From S141-55 sp964422065 (GTDB lineage Bacteria; Hydrothermota; Hydrothermia; WGAB01), in NCBI GenBank assembly GCA_964422065.1, contig CAYQZW010000041.1:1-14388 (forward strand): a stretch of DNA of 14,388 nucleotides, given 5' to 3'. The translations under genes and the position numbers were made by a program. How positions within the stretch are numbered: position 1 is the first letter of the stretch; each line of letters begins with the position of its first letter. The notes beneath the pieces are model-generated. The model had not been told where the DNA came from and searched no databases. It saw only the letters and a list, made by a program, of their open reading frames with translations. Below are positions 1 through 5,558 of the stretch, piece by piece.

Positions 1-1
1 C

Positions 2-38
2 GTTTCAATCCTTGTTTTTGTGGATGTTGCTCTTCGAC
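2..38 (-). CRISPR. Single CRISPR-type direct repeat at window edge
   Basis: A 37-nt unit which, read on the minus strand, starts GTCGAAGAGCAAC and ends AAGGATTGAAAC. The ATTGAAAC ending is the classic 3' end of many type I/III CRISPR repeats, where it becomes the 5' handle of the mature crRNA. Only one copy lies in the window; any further repeats and spacers would be left of base 1. The sequence right of it is purQ coding DNA, not an A/T-rich leader, which is odd if the array is transcribed leftwards. No cas gene is visible. The identification rests on recognition of the repeat style and length, not on repetition, so it is moderate. Confidence 0.6.
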
Positions 39-448
39 AATTCAAGACAAGACTCAAAGGCTTCGGTAAAAGGGGTCTCGGCATTGGCGATCCGGAGGCC
101 CACGGGACGACAGATAAAGGCATTGGTGTGATTCCGGGTCAGGGCGCCGGGCAGGATTCCGGATTCCGTCAGGATCTGGAAGCCGTTACAGATGCCGACC
201 ACAAAGCCCCACTCCCGTTCCACATAGGTGCGCACGGCCTCCAGGATAGGCGTTCGGGATGCGATGGCGCCGGAACGCAAATAGTCTCCGTAGGTAAAGC
301 CGCCCGGCAATACCACTAAGGAATAGGCAGAGAGGTCAGGGGTTTGGTAAAAGACGTAGTCCGTGTCCACGCCCAGTCCGTGCTGGAGTGCATCGTAAGC
401 ATCAAAGTCACAGGTGGTCCCGGGGAACACGACCACGGCAGCCTTCAT
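5..448 (-). CDS. purQ: Phosphoribosylformylglycinamidine synthase subunit PurQ, C-terminally truncated
   Basis: Class I glutamine amidotransferase subunit of FGAM synthase, supplying ammonia to PurL in purine synthesis in the cytoplasm. The N-terminal part is clear: a FPGTTCD start, LPGGFTYGDYLRSGAI at about 47-62, and the nucleophile elbow GICNGFQ with Cys87. Homology looks normal up to about residue 133 (TPFTEAFES). The next four residues are ambiguous, and from about residue 137 the reading frame runs through a CRISPR-type repeat to a stop, giving 147 aa against about 220-235 for the family. The catalytic His and Glu of the triad, which lie in the missing part, are absent, so the product as read should be inactive. 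Its ATG overlaps the end of purS (ATGA), the usual purS-purQ coupling. Either a broken gene or an assembly join. Confidence 0.85.
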   Translation of the reverse strand: MKAAVVVFPGTTCDFDAYDALQHGLGVDTDYVFYQTPDLSAYSLVVLPGGFTYGDYLRSGAIASRTPILEAVRTYVEREWGFVVGICNGFQILTESGILPGALTRNHTNAFICRPVGLRIANAETPFTEAFESCLELSKSNIHKNKD

Positions 449-705
449 GATTCCAACTCCAGGGAGAGGATTCGATAGTCCTCAATGACGGGGTTGGTGA
501 GCAATTTCTCGGCCATCTCCTTCAGACGCTGACGGGCCTGAGAATCGTCATCCGCTTGAAGTCGGATCCGGATCGCTTTTCCCATGCGTACGTCTTGGAC
601 TTCGTGGAATCCCAGGGTGTTCAACGCGTGTCGAACGGCTCGTCCCTGAGGGTCTAAAAGATCGGGACGAAGATAAACCAAAAGTTCTGCACGGTATACG
701 GGCAT
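445..705 (-). CDS. purS: Phosphoribosylformylglycinamidine synthase subunit PurS
   Basis: Small subunit that bridges PurQ and PurL in the FGAM synthase complex (purine synthesis step 4). The 86-aa length matches the family (about 80-90 aa). Seen features are YRAELLVYLRPDLLDPQG at the N-terminus, the central GFHEVQDVRMGKAIRI strand-turn, and the acidic C-terminal EKLLTNPVIEDY. A strong AAGGAGG site lies just upstream of the ATG on the minus strand. It is followed directly by purQ with a 4-nt overlap, so the two are one operon. No clear sigma-70 promoter was found for the minus strand in the gap to the right. Confidence 0.92.
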   Translation of the reverse strand: MPVYRAELLVYLRPDLLDPQGRAVRHALNTLGFHEVQDVRMGKAIRIRLQADDDSQARQRLKEMAEKLLTNPVIEDYRILSLELES

Positions 706-823
706 CGTTTAACCTCCTTCAGGAGTCCTCTGGATATCAAAGGACAACAAATGAAACGAAAGATTCCCTTCGAGAGAGGGATTGGCGAAGGTTTTGTGGG
801 CGATTCGGTGCCGACGTGAAGGT

Positions 824-876
824 CTGGCCTGCATTGGATAATTTTAAGGCCTGGAGAAGTCCCGTTCGCAGGCCAG
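824..876. repeat. Inverted repeat in the purS / Met-rich gene gap
   Basis: CTGGCCTGC (824-832) and GCAGGCCAG (868-876) are perfect 9-bp inverted arms around a 35-nt centre. It lies between divergent genes, upstream of purS on the minus strand and just before the -35 box of the plus-strand promoter. It could be an RNA hairpin in a purS leader or a protein site; there is no poly-T after either arm. Function unknown. Confidence 0.4.
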
Positions 877-887
877 GATTTCTGCAC

Positions 888-916
888 TTGACTTCCCTCA
901 TGGCCCCCTATATACT
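888..916 (+). promoter_or_regulatory. Sigma-70 promoter of the Met-rich protein gene
   Basis: TTGACT (888-893), a 17-bp spacer and TATACT (911-916) form a near-consensus promoter. Transcription should start near 923, leaving a short leader with AGGAGG at 950-955 before the ATG at 964. The -10 box overlaps a palindromic operator. Confidence 0.85.
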
Positions 917-929
917 ATCAACGATAGTA
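913..929. promoter_or_regulatory. Palindromic operator TACTA-N7-TAGTA, copy 1
   Basis: TACTA-TCAACGA-TAGTA, overlapping the -10 box of the promoter at 888-916. In this copy the symmetry extends one more base inward (ACTATC/GATAGT). The same arms and 7-bp spacing recur at 2832-2848 and 5542-5558. Position on the -10/start region suggests repression, relieved by an inducer such as metal (inference). The binding protein is not encoded in the window. Confidence 0.75.
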
Positions 930-963
930 GAAAATGGCTTTTTCAACGAAGGAGGTTGAAGCA

Positions 964-1629
964 ATGATGAGAAAAATCCTCATAGGAAGTAGCCTGCTGG
1001 TTTTGACCGCAGGATTGCCCCTCTATGGGCAGACATCCCAAGGGGGTGGCATGCACTCTGGGGCAACGGCATCCCAGCAGTCCCCGCAGAGCGCCCAAGG
1101 TCAAGGTGCCATGGGCATGCAAGGGGGGATGATGGGCGGAATGATGTCTGGAATGATGGGTGGCGGCATGATGCAAGGCATGATGGGCCACCAGGGCGGA
1201 ATGATGGGCTGTATGATGGGATCTGGGATGATGGGCGGACAGCACATCCTCTCCACCATGCACCTCAAACACGCCTTCCAGAAAGCGATGATGATGACCA
1301 CAGACCCGGAAAAGAAGAAAGAGATCCGAAGTCTTAAGATGAAGGTTATGGAAAAGGTGATCCGGCAGAAGGCCGAGGTCCAAATCGCACAAATGGAACT
1401 CAAAGATCTCTTATCCGATCCCAATTTTGATCCGAAAGCCGTGAAGAAAGCGATGAAAAAAGTCATGGACGCCAAAGCTACGCTCCAATCTACAGTCTTG
1501 AACGGCTTTGTCTCCCTGAGAGAAACCGTCGGTTCGGAAACCTTTGGCAAAGTCTTCCCCTGCCCGATGGGGATGATGGGCCAAGGCGGCATGATGATGA
1601 GCACCCCACAGGGACCCTCTCAGCAGTAG
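964..1629 (+). CDS. Met-rich periplasmic Spy/CnrR-like metal-binding protein
   Basis: A 221-aa secreted protein. Residues 1-22 are a signal peptide (basic start, hydrophobic core, end near LPLYGQ). Residues 50-92 are repeats of MMGG/GMM type, and the C-terminus again holds GMMGQGGMMM; in all 36 Met by my count. Such runs bind Cu(I) or Ag(I). The middle (about 100-190) is a charged helical segment with the pattern of the periplasmic heavy-metal-sensor/Spy-CpxP fold (Metal_resist-type), including LKDLLSDPNFDPKAVKKAMKKV. The start at 964 has AGGAGG 8 nt upstream; an in-frame ATG at 934 has no site and lies about 11 nt after the likely transcription start. It sits behind a promoter with the shared operator. 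Likely role: periplasmic copper buffering or chaperoning; the exact job is inferred. Confidence 0.75.
   Translation: MMRKILIGSSLLVLTAGLPLYGQTSQGGGMHSGATASQQSPQSAQGQGAMGMQGGMMGGMMSGMMGGGMMQGMMGHQGGMMGCMMGSGMMGGQHILSTMHLKHAFQKAMMMTTDPEKKKEIRSLKMKVMEKVIRQKAEVQIAQMELKDLLSDPNFDPKAVKKAMKKVMDAKATLQSTVLNGFVSLRETVGSETFGKVFPCPMGMMGQGGMMMSTPQGPSQQ
1111..1239 (+). repeat. Coding ATG-ATG-GGN repeat tract 1
   Basis: Imperfect repeats of atgatggg-type units encoding Met-Met-Gly in the Met-rich protein, interrupted by CAA/TCT/GGC codons. A second tract of the same type is at 3280-3354 in a different gene. Such tracts can expand or contract by slippage in multiples of 3. Confidence 0.7.
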
Positions 1630-1650
1630 GCCGATGGCAACCTGGGATCG

Positions 1651-1675
1651 GCGGGGGCCGCTCTATGGCCCCCGC
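1651..1675 (+). terminator. GC-rich hairpin after the Met-rich gene
   Basis: GCGGGGGCC (1651-1659), a 7-nt loop, GGCCCCCGC (1667-1675): a perfect 9-bp stem 21 nt after the stop codon. Only a short T stretch follows (CCCCCTTTAG), so termination is probably partial; the HAD gene starts 20 nt later with no visible promoter of its own. Confidence 0.55.
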
Positions 1676-1694
1676 TCAACTCCCCCTTTAGACC

Positions 1695-2396
1695 ATGGAC
1701 TTCAACCTGTCAGATATCAAAGTCATCACCTTTGACGGCGATGGAACCCTCTGGGATTTCCATTCGGCCATGCGCCTCGCATTGGAGGCCTGTTTGGCAC
1801 ATCTGGAAGCCCGAATTCCTGGGATCACAGAAAACTGGACCGTGGATGCGCTGATCGAGATCCGCGACCAAGTCGCCCTGGCTTTCCAGGACCGTCCCCA
1901 CACCCTAATCGACATCCGATACCACAGTTTCTTGGAAGCGCTTCGACAAATGGGGGTCCCAAACCCCGAACCTTTAGCCCGAGAGATCACCGATCTCTAT
2001 CTCAACCTGAAAGACCATCATCTCAAGGTCTTCCCTGAAGTCCCCAAGGCGCTTGCAGCTCTCCATGGTCGCTTCCGATTAGGGCTCCTCAGCAACGGGA
2101 ACACGGATCCGCGACGCCTCGGACTGGCCCACTGGTTTGACTTTACCCTCTTTGCAGAACACGTCGGCGTTCACAAGCCCGACCCTGCGTTTTACCATTT
2201 GGCCATTCGTACTGCAGGAGTCCCGGCCTCCCAGATCCTCCACGTCGGCGACTCGATCGAGAACGACGTCCTTCCCGCGCAGGACGTGGGCATGAAAGCC
2301 CTCTGGGTGAACCGTGACCGGCACCCGAACCCCGACCCCTTCCAGATCCAGGAAATCTCTTCTCTGATGGAGATCCTGGACGATGTCGTCGTTTAG
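1695..2396 (+). CDS. HAD-superfamily hydrolase (phosphatase)
   Basis: Cytoplasmic 233-aa haloacid dehalogenase-type hydrolase. Motif I is DGDGT (14-18, nucleophile Asp14 and acid Asp16), motif II LLSNGN (Ser133), motif III Lys161 in HKPDP, motif IV GDSIENDV (185-192) with the acidic Mg ligands. A helical cap sits between motifs I and II (about 25-110), as in the subclass I phosphoglycolate/nucleotidase-like group. Substrate cannot be told. No good ribosome site precedes the ATG (CCCCCTTTAGACC). Its end overlaps the next gene by 14 nt. Its place in the metal island may be incidental read-through or detoxification of a phosphorylated by-product. Confidence 0.85.
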   Translation: MDFNLSDIKVITFDGDGTLWDFHSAMRLALEACLAHLEARIPGITENWTVDALIEIRDQVALAFQDRPHTLIDIRYHSFLEALRQMGVPNPEPLAREITDLYLNLKDHHLKVFPEVPKALAALHGRFRLGLLSNGNTDPRRLGLAHWFDFTLFAEHVGVHKPDPAFYHLAIRTAGVPASQILHVGDSIENDVLPAQDVGMKALWVNRDRHPNPDPFQIQEISSLMEILDDVVV

Positions 2397-2793
2397 TTCC
2401 CATCGACATCTCTTGAACGTGGCTTTTGGGATCCTGGCCCTGGGCTGGCTTTTCCTGGGCCTCACCCACGCTCGCCCACTTTATCTGGAGGACCTCCCCC
2501 CACGCCTCAAAAAATGCCTGGTCTGTCACACGACCCGGAGTGGACCAGATCTCAATGCCTTTGGCAAGGATTACTACGACGAAGGCCTGGAGATCCCTCT
2601 GGACCGAGACTCCGACCACGATGGCTTCACGAATGCCCAAGAACTCCAGGCTGGAACCTCTCCAGGGGATCCGCATGACTACCCTGGGCATCGTCGTTTC
2701 CCGTGGGGATGGGTGATTGGGGCAGGTGTTTTTGTCCTCGCTCTCTGGATTGGTATTCGGAAACGGAGGGTTCCTAACGCCAATCCGCCATAA
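2383..2793 (+). CDS. Membrane-anchored mono-haem c protein with type 3 calcium-like repeat
   Basis: A 136-aa envelope protein: N-terminal hydrophobic segment (12-28, signal or anchor), one haem c site CLVCH (45-49), then LNAFGKDYY (57-65), then DRDSDHDGFTNAQE (74-87), which resembles EF-hand/thrombospondin type 3 calcium loops, then a C-terminal membrane helix (about 107-124) followed by RKRR. This puts the haem domain outside the cytoplasmic membrane. The CxxCH plus LNxFGK pattern recurs in the Cyc2-like porin at 3774. The ATG overlaps the HAD gene end. Likely a small electron carrier; partner unknown. Family-level recognition only. Confidence 0.7.
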   Translation: MSSFSSHRHLLNVAFGILALGWLFLGLTHARPLYLEDLPPRLKKCLVCHTTRSGPDLNAFGKDYYDEGLEIPLDRDSDHDGFTNAQELQAGTSPGDPHDYPGHRRFPWGWVIGAGVFVLALWIGIRKRRVPNANPP

Positions 2794-2803
2794 CCTTTCC
2801 CCC

Positions 2804-2832
2804 TTGACAAACCCTTCCCTCAGCAGGAAAAT
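2804..2832 (+). promoter_or_regulatory. Promoter of the YHS-cytochrome-porin-Rieske operon
   Basis: TTGACA (2804-2809) is a perfect -35. At 17 bp spacing the -10 is weak (GAAAAT, 2827-2832); a better-looking AATACT (2830-2835) would need a 20-bp spacer, which resembles promoters remodelled by MerR-type activators. The element ends in the shared palindrome. AGGAGG at 2860-2865 serves the ATG at 2872. Confidence 0.7.
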
Positions 2833-2848
2833 ACTAAAAATCATAGTA
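2832..2848. promoter_or_regulatory. Palindromic operator TACTA-N7-TAGTA, copy 2
   Basis: TACTA-AAAATCA-TAGTA, starting 28 bp after the first base of the -35 box, exactly the same geometry as copy 3 at 5542-5558. The arms are perfect and the centre differs from the other two copies, which points to conservation of the arms only. Confidence 0.75.
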
Positions 2849-2871
2849 GAAAACCAAAAAGGAGGTTGATC

Positions 2872-3141
2872 ATGGCACAAGTCAAAGATGTGGTCTGTGG
2901 CATGTGGGTCGATCCGGAAACGGCCCCAGCCAAAATCGAGTATCAAGGCAAAACCTATTACTTCTGCGCACCGGGCTGTCTCCATCTCTTTAAGGAGAAC
3001 CCGGAGAAGTACATCCACGGAACTGCAGACACAGGTGGCCATGGACATGACATGCACCACGGATCCCATGAACACCACGAACACCATGGAGGAGGACATA
3101 ACCATGGTGGGGGTGGGCACCACGGCTGTTGTAGCCACTAA
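2872..3141 (+). CDS. YHS-domain metal-binding protein with His-rich tail
   Basis: An 89-aa soluble protein without signal peptide. Residues 1-50 form a YHS domain: DVVCGMWVDP with Cys9, YQGKTYYFC with Cys32, then Cys36 in APGCLHLF, and ENPEKYI. YHS domains bind copper and other metals and accompany copper ATPases. Residues 51-89 are a Gly/His tail with 14 His, ending GCCSH, a further likely metal site. Start at ATG 2872 (AGGAGG 6 nt upstream); an in-frame TTG at 2866 is too close to the site. First gene of an operon under the shared operator; the cytochrome c gene follows after 18 nt. Likely a cytoplasmic copper store or a donor to the CopB ATPase (inference). Confidence 0.85.
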   Translation: MAQVKDVVCGMWVDPETAPAKIEYQGKTYYFCAPGCLHLFKENPEKYIHGTADTGGHGHDMHHGSHEHHEHHGGGHNHGGGGHHGCCSH

Positions 3142-3159
3142 GACTCAAGGAGGAGATTC

Positions 3160-3774
3160 TTGACTCGAAACACTTCATTAGGTCTGGCGGGTGGGCTTTT
3201 GGCCATCGTTCTGATGGGCCCCTGGCTGGCTCAGGCCTTGCCTCCCTCCGCCCTCACTCCAACTCCCCAGGCCAACGTGATGATGGGGCCGGGGATGATG
3301 ATGGGTGGCATGATGGGCCAGGGGATGATGATGGGTCAGGGCATGATGGGTGGCAATCCCTGGATGCGTATTCACATGCAAGCCATGCATTCCCTGCCCC
3401 CAGAGTATCAGGGGTTGAAAAACCCCCTGAAGCCCACTGAGGAGAATATCTTCGCCGGTGGGAAACTCTACCAGCAGACCTGTGCAGTTTGTCACGGTCC
3501 AACGGGCCGAGGGGATGGCCCAGGCGGCAAAACCCTGAACCCTCCTCCCGCGCCTCTGGCCCTTACTGTTCCGATGCCCATGACCACCGATGGCTACCTG
3601 TTCTGGCGGATCAAGGAAGGGGGGCAGGCCTTTGGGACCGCGATGCCTGCCTGGGGCGCAAGCCTCAGTGAAGAACAGATTTGGCAGATCATCCTCTATC
3701 TGCGTGCAGGCTTCCCGGAAATCCCTCAGACCCCCCAACCCGATACCACGTCTTCCTCTCCTGGAGGTCCATAA
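3160..3774 (+). CDS. Met-rich periplasmic class I cytochrome c
   Basis: A 204-aa secreted cytochrome. Signal peptide 1-26 (ending AQALP), a Met/Gly repeat at 41-65 (MMGPGMMMGG type), then a single-haem domain: CAVCH at 108-112, GRGDGPGGKTLNPPPAP, and the distal ligand candidate Met162 in GTAMPAWG, ending in the helix EEQIWQIILYLR. The start is TTG at 3160, chosen because AAGGAGGAG precedes it and the signal peptide begins there. It ends in TAATG, overlapping the start of the Cyc2-like porin, so the two are translationally coupled. The Met run suggests that this carrier also binds copper or works near it. Likely periplasmic partner of the porin (inference). Confidence 0.88.
   Translation: MTRNTSLGLAGGLLAIVLMGPWLAQALPPSALTPTPQANVMMGPGMMMGGMMGQGMMMGQGMMGGNPWMRIHMQAMHSLPPEYQGLKNPLKPTEENIFAGGKLYQQTCAVCHGPTGRGDGPGGKTLNPPPAPLALTVPMPMTTDGYLFWRIKEGGQAFGTAMPAWGASLSEEQIWQIILYLRAGFPEIPQTPQPDTTSSSPGGP
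3280..3354 (+). repeat. Coding ATG-ATG-GGN repeat tract 2
   Basis: Met-Met-Gly repeats in the cytochrome c gene, residues 41-65 of its product. Similar in unit to the tract at 1111-1239 although the two proteins are otherwise unrelated. Confidence 0.7.
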
Positions 3775-4958
3775 TGGATACACTGAGAGCCCGGCAGAAT
3801 GGGCCTTCTCTATCCTTCTTACGACGCCCCGGACCCCTGAGTCTGGGGCTTTTCCTTCTTTTCACCACGACCTCTGTCTATGGATTGCCTGCCTTTGCAC
3901 GCCAAAACGGATTGAGCTGCGTGACTTGCCATTCCTCTTATCCACGCCTGAACCCTTTCGGAAAGTCCTTTAAGGCCAAGGGCTACACCCTCACCGGCCC
4001 GGAGTCGTTCCAAGGGCCTTGGATTTGGAAAAACTTCTATCCCATTGCCTTTCAAGGGATTATGGGATATACATTCCAGGAGAACCAACTGACAGACGGC
4101 ACCTTCTCCATCAACGGCCTCCAGATCTTTGCCGGAGGGGCCATCGGTCCGAACTTGGTCATGTATCTCCACCACCACCTCGTCATGGAGGATCTCCCCG
4201 GTGAACTGCACGAGGCCTGGCTCCAGTGGAAGGTCCCTAAAGTTCCGGCCTTCGTGAAGGTCGGCCAATTTGAACTGCCACTCGCAAACTCTCCAGGTAA
4301 GACCATCCTCACGCATTTCGGCTATGTGGCGTACACCGCAACCCTGGGAGAAAACCCCGATCTTCTGGCCAATTCAAAACGAGGCGTGGAACTGACCATT
4401 GCCCCCACAGACGGCCTGCGTTGGGCAACGGTCTATTACCAGATGGAGAACTTCAAAGCGGTCTTTACCCGCCTCTCCCGATCCATGCTCACCTATGATA
4501 TCGGGGCCTTTCTCCAATACGGACAGGCAACTTCGGTGGATTCCTCGACCTTTCAAGATCGCTACTATCGGGTGGGGGCAGACTTTGACTACCTTCTCTC
4601 CACGGTGGCCGAACTCTATGGGATGGCGATGTATGGTAGAGACACGAACCCACACGGAGATGGTGACCCCGGAACCTTTTGGGCAGGATTCCTCCAACTC
4701 GATCTCCATGTCAGCCCCAATGTCGTGATCGGTACACGGGCAGAAACCTATCAAAATCTCAGTCAGGAATCGGAAAGTTCGATGCCTCAACTTCTTCACG
4801 AGGTCCAGGGGGGTGCGTTACCCGACCACGGGGTCTGGGTAGACCTCTTTGGGCAATATTACCTGGCGATGAACGCAAAGGTCATCGTCGAGTATCTTCG
4901 GAACCTCTCTACGCCCTCAGACAGCCGAGGCATTGTGGGGGTCCACTATGCTTTTTAA
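3774..4958 (+). CDS. Cyc2-like fused cytochrome-porin (outer-membrane c-type cytochrome)
   Basis: A 394-aa protein. An N-terminal basic and hydrophobic signal segment (16-37) is followed by AFARQNGLSCVTCH with one haem site at 49-53, then LNPFGKSFKAKGYT, then about 320 residues rich in alternating strands with no CxxCH, ending in VHYAF. A terminal Phe is typical of outer-membrane beta-barrels. This order (signal, ARQ-G-x-x-C-x-x-CH, LxxFGxxFKxxGYT, barrel, about 400 aa) is that of Cyc2/Cyt572-type proteins, known Fe(II)-oxidising cytochrome-porins. The family is wide and not all members oxidise iron, so the substrate is open. GGAGG lies 6 nt before ATG 3774; the longer in-frame upstream extension overlaps the cytochrome gene and is rejected. 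Likely moves electrons from outside to the periplasmic cytochrome encoded just upstream. Confidence 0.72.
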   Translation: MDTLRARQNGPSLSFLRRPGPLSLGLFLLFTTTSVYGLPAFARQNGLSCVTCHSSYPRLNPFGKSFKAKGYTLTGPESFQGPWIWKNFYPIAFQGIMGYTFQENQLTDGTFSINGLQIFAGGAIGPNLVMYLHHHLVMEDLPGELHEAWLQWKVPKVPAFVKVGQFELPLANSPGKTILTHFGYVAYTATLGENPDLLANSKRGVELTIAPTDGLRWATVYYQMENFKAVFTRLSRSMLTYDIGAFLQYGQATSVDSSTFQDRYYRVGADFDYLLSTVAELYGMAMYGRDTNPHGDGDPGTFWAGFLQLDLHVSPNVVIGTRAETYQNLSQESESSMPQLLHEVQGGALPDHGVWVDLFGQYYLAMNAKVIVEYLRNLSTPSDSRGIVGVHYAF

Positions 4959-4979
4959 CCTCAAAAACAAAACCAAGGA

Positions 4980-4989
4980 AAGGAGGTGA
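4980..4989 (+). promoter_or_regulatory. Ribosome binding site that decides an ACG start
   Basis: AAGGAGGTGA is an almost full match to the anti-Shine-Dalgarno. The only codon in the Rieske frame at proper distance (7 nt from AGGAGG) is ACG 4994. The GTG inside the site is in another frame that soon stops. Confidence 0.7.
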
Positions 4990-4993
4990 GAAC

Positions 4994-5437
4994 ACGACCC
5001 GACGGGGATTCATCCAGAAATTGCTCGGGATCGTAAGCACTCTGACGGGCCTGAGCTTCCTGGGGACGATCGTAGCGTACTTTCGCCCCAAGAAGGAACA
5101 GGCCGGAAGCCATATCTTGCGTACCGGGGACGGTGAACCGATTCCCGCCGACCAACTCAAGACAGAACCTTCGGTGATCGGGATCGGTATCAACGGGGAA
5201 CCCACCATTGTCATCCGATACGAAGGGGAAATGCGAGCCTTTTCAGCGGTCTGTACCCATCTCGGCTGTCTGGTCCGCTGGATACCCCAAAGAGGGGAGT
5301 TCTTCTGTCCTTGTCATGCCGGCCGTTATGATGCGAATGGGATCAACATCGCAGGTCCTCCCCCTCGTCCGCTACCGCGGTATCGTTCGTATGTCACCAA
5401 AGACGGCTTTATCGGACTCGAGGGGCCCCTCGCTTGA
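4994..5437 (+). CDS. Rieske [2Fe-2S] protein with Tat signal, apparent ACG start
   Basis: A 147-aa protein. It starts (M)TRRGFIQKLLG, a good Tat motif, followed by a hydrophobic helix (11-30) that anchors Rieske proteins while the folded cluster domain is exported. Cluster ligands are CTHLGC (87-92) and CPCHAG (105-110), with the GPPPRPLP loop (121-128) typical of quinol-oxidising Rieske subunits (bc1/b6f type). No cytochrome b gene is near, so it is an orphan Rieske subunit. There is no ATG, GTG or TTG at the right place: ACG at 4994 sits 7 nt after a near-perfect ribosome site and takes the position of the Met before TRR. It follows the Cyc2-like porin by 35 nt, in the same operon. Either real ACG initiation or a T-to-C change or sequencing error. 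Confidence 0.85.
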   Translation, partial: TTRRGFIQKLLGIVSTLTGLSFLGTIVAYFRPKKEQAGSHILRTGDGEPIPADQLKTEPSVIGIGINGEPTIVIRYEGEMRAFSAVCTHLGCLVRWIPQRGEFFCPCHAGRYDANGINIAGPPPRPLPRYRSYVTKDGFIGLEGPLA

Positions 5438-5447
5438 GGGGCTCCTC
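5420..5447 (+). terminator. Hairpin at the end of the Rieske gene
   Basis: GAGGGGCCCCTC (5420-5431) pairs with GAGGGGCTCCTC (5436-5447), 12 bp with one G-T pair, around a 4-nt loop that holds part of the stop codon. No poly-T follows, so it may stabilise the mRNA end or terminate only partly. A new promoter follows at 5514. Confidence 0.5.
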
Positions 5448-5513
5448 CACCCTGGTTTCAGATCCCCCTTGGTCAACCCCCTTCTTAACTGTTGATCTCA
5501 AATGAGCCATGCC

Positions 5514-5542
5514 TTGACAATCCACTCTGTAGGGATTATCAT
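5514..5542 (+). promoter_or_regulatory. Promoter of the methyltransferase-DUF2231 operon
   Basis: TTGACA (5514-5519), 17-bp spacer, TATCAT (5537-5542): strong sigma-70 type. The expected start of transcription, about 7 nt after the -10, falls on the A of ATG 5549, so the mRNA may be leaderless. Confidence 0.8.
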
Positions 5543-5558
5543 ACTAATATGCTTAGTA
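5542..5558. promoter_or_regulatory. Palindromic operator TACTA-N7-TAGTA, copy 3
   Basis: TACTA-ATATGCT-TAGTA. It begins at the last base of the -10 box and covers the presumed start codon ATG 5549-5551, which lies inside the 7-bp spacer. Same arms, spacing and distance to the -35 (28 bp) as copy 2. Confidence 0.75.

Noticed and set aside
934..963. Upstream ATG 934 as start of the Met-rich protein
   Set aside because: It has no ribosome site and would put a polar stretch before the signal peptide; ATG 964 has AGGAGG at good distance.
2804..2848. MerR-type (CueR-like) promoter for the YHS operon because of the possible 20-bp spacer
   Set aside because: The dyad lies after the -10 rather than between -35 and -10, and the other two copies have 17-bp spacers, so a MerR activator does not fit all three.
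2143..3138. Long minus-strand open frame (331 codons) across the HAD, haem-protein and YHS genes
   Set aside because: It runs antisense to three well-supported genes with ribosome sites and motifs, is low-complexity at its ends and shows no domain.
4679..4993. Upstream extension of the Rieske frame into the porin gene
   Set aside because: It overlaps the porin coding region in another frame and would bury the Tat signal; the strong ribosome site points to 4994.
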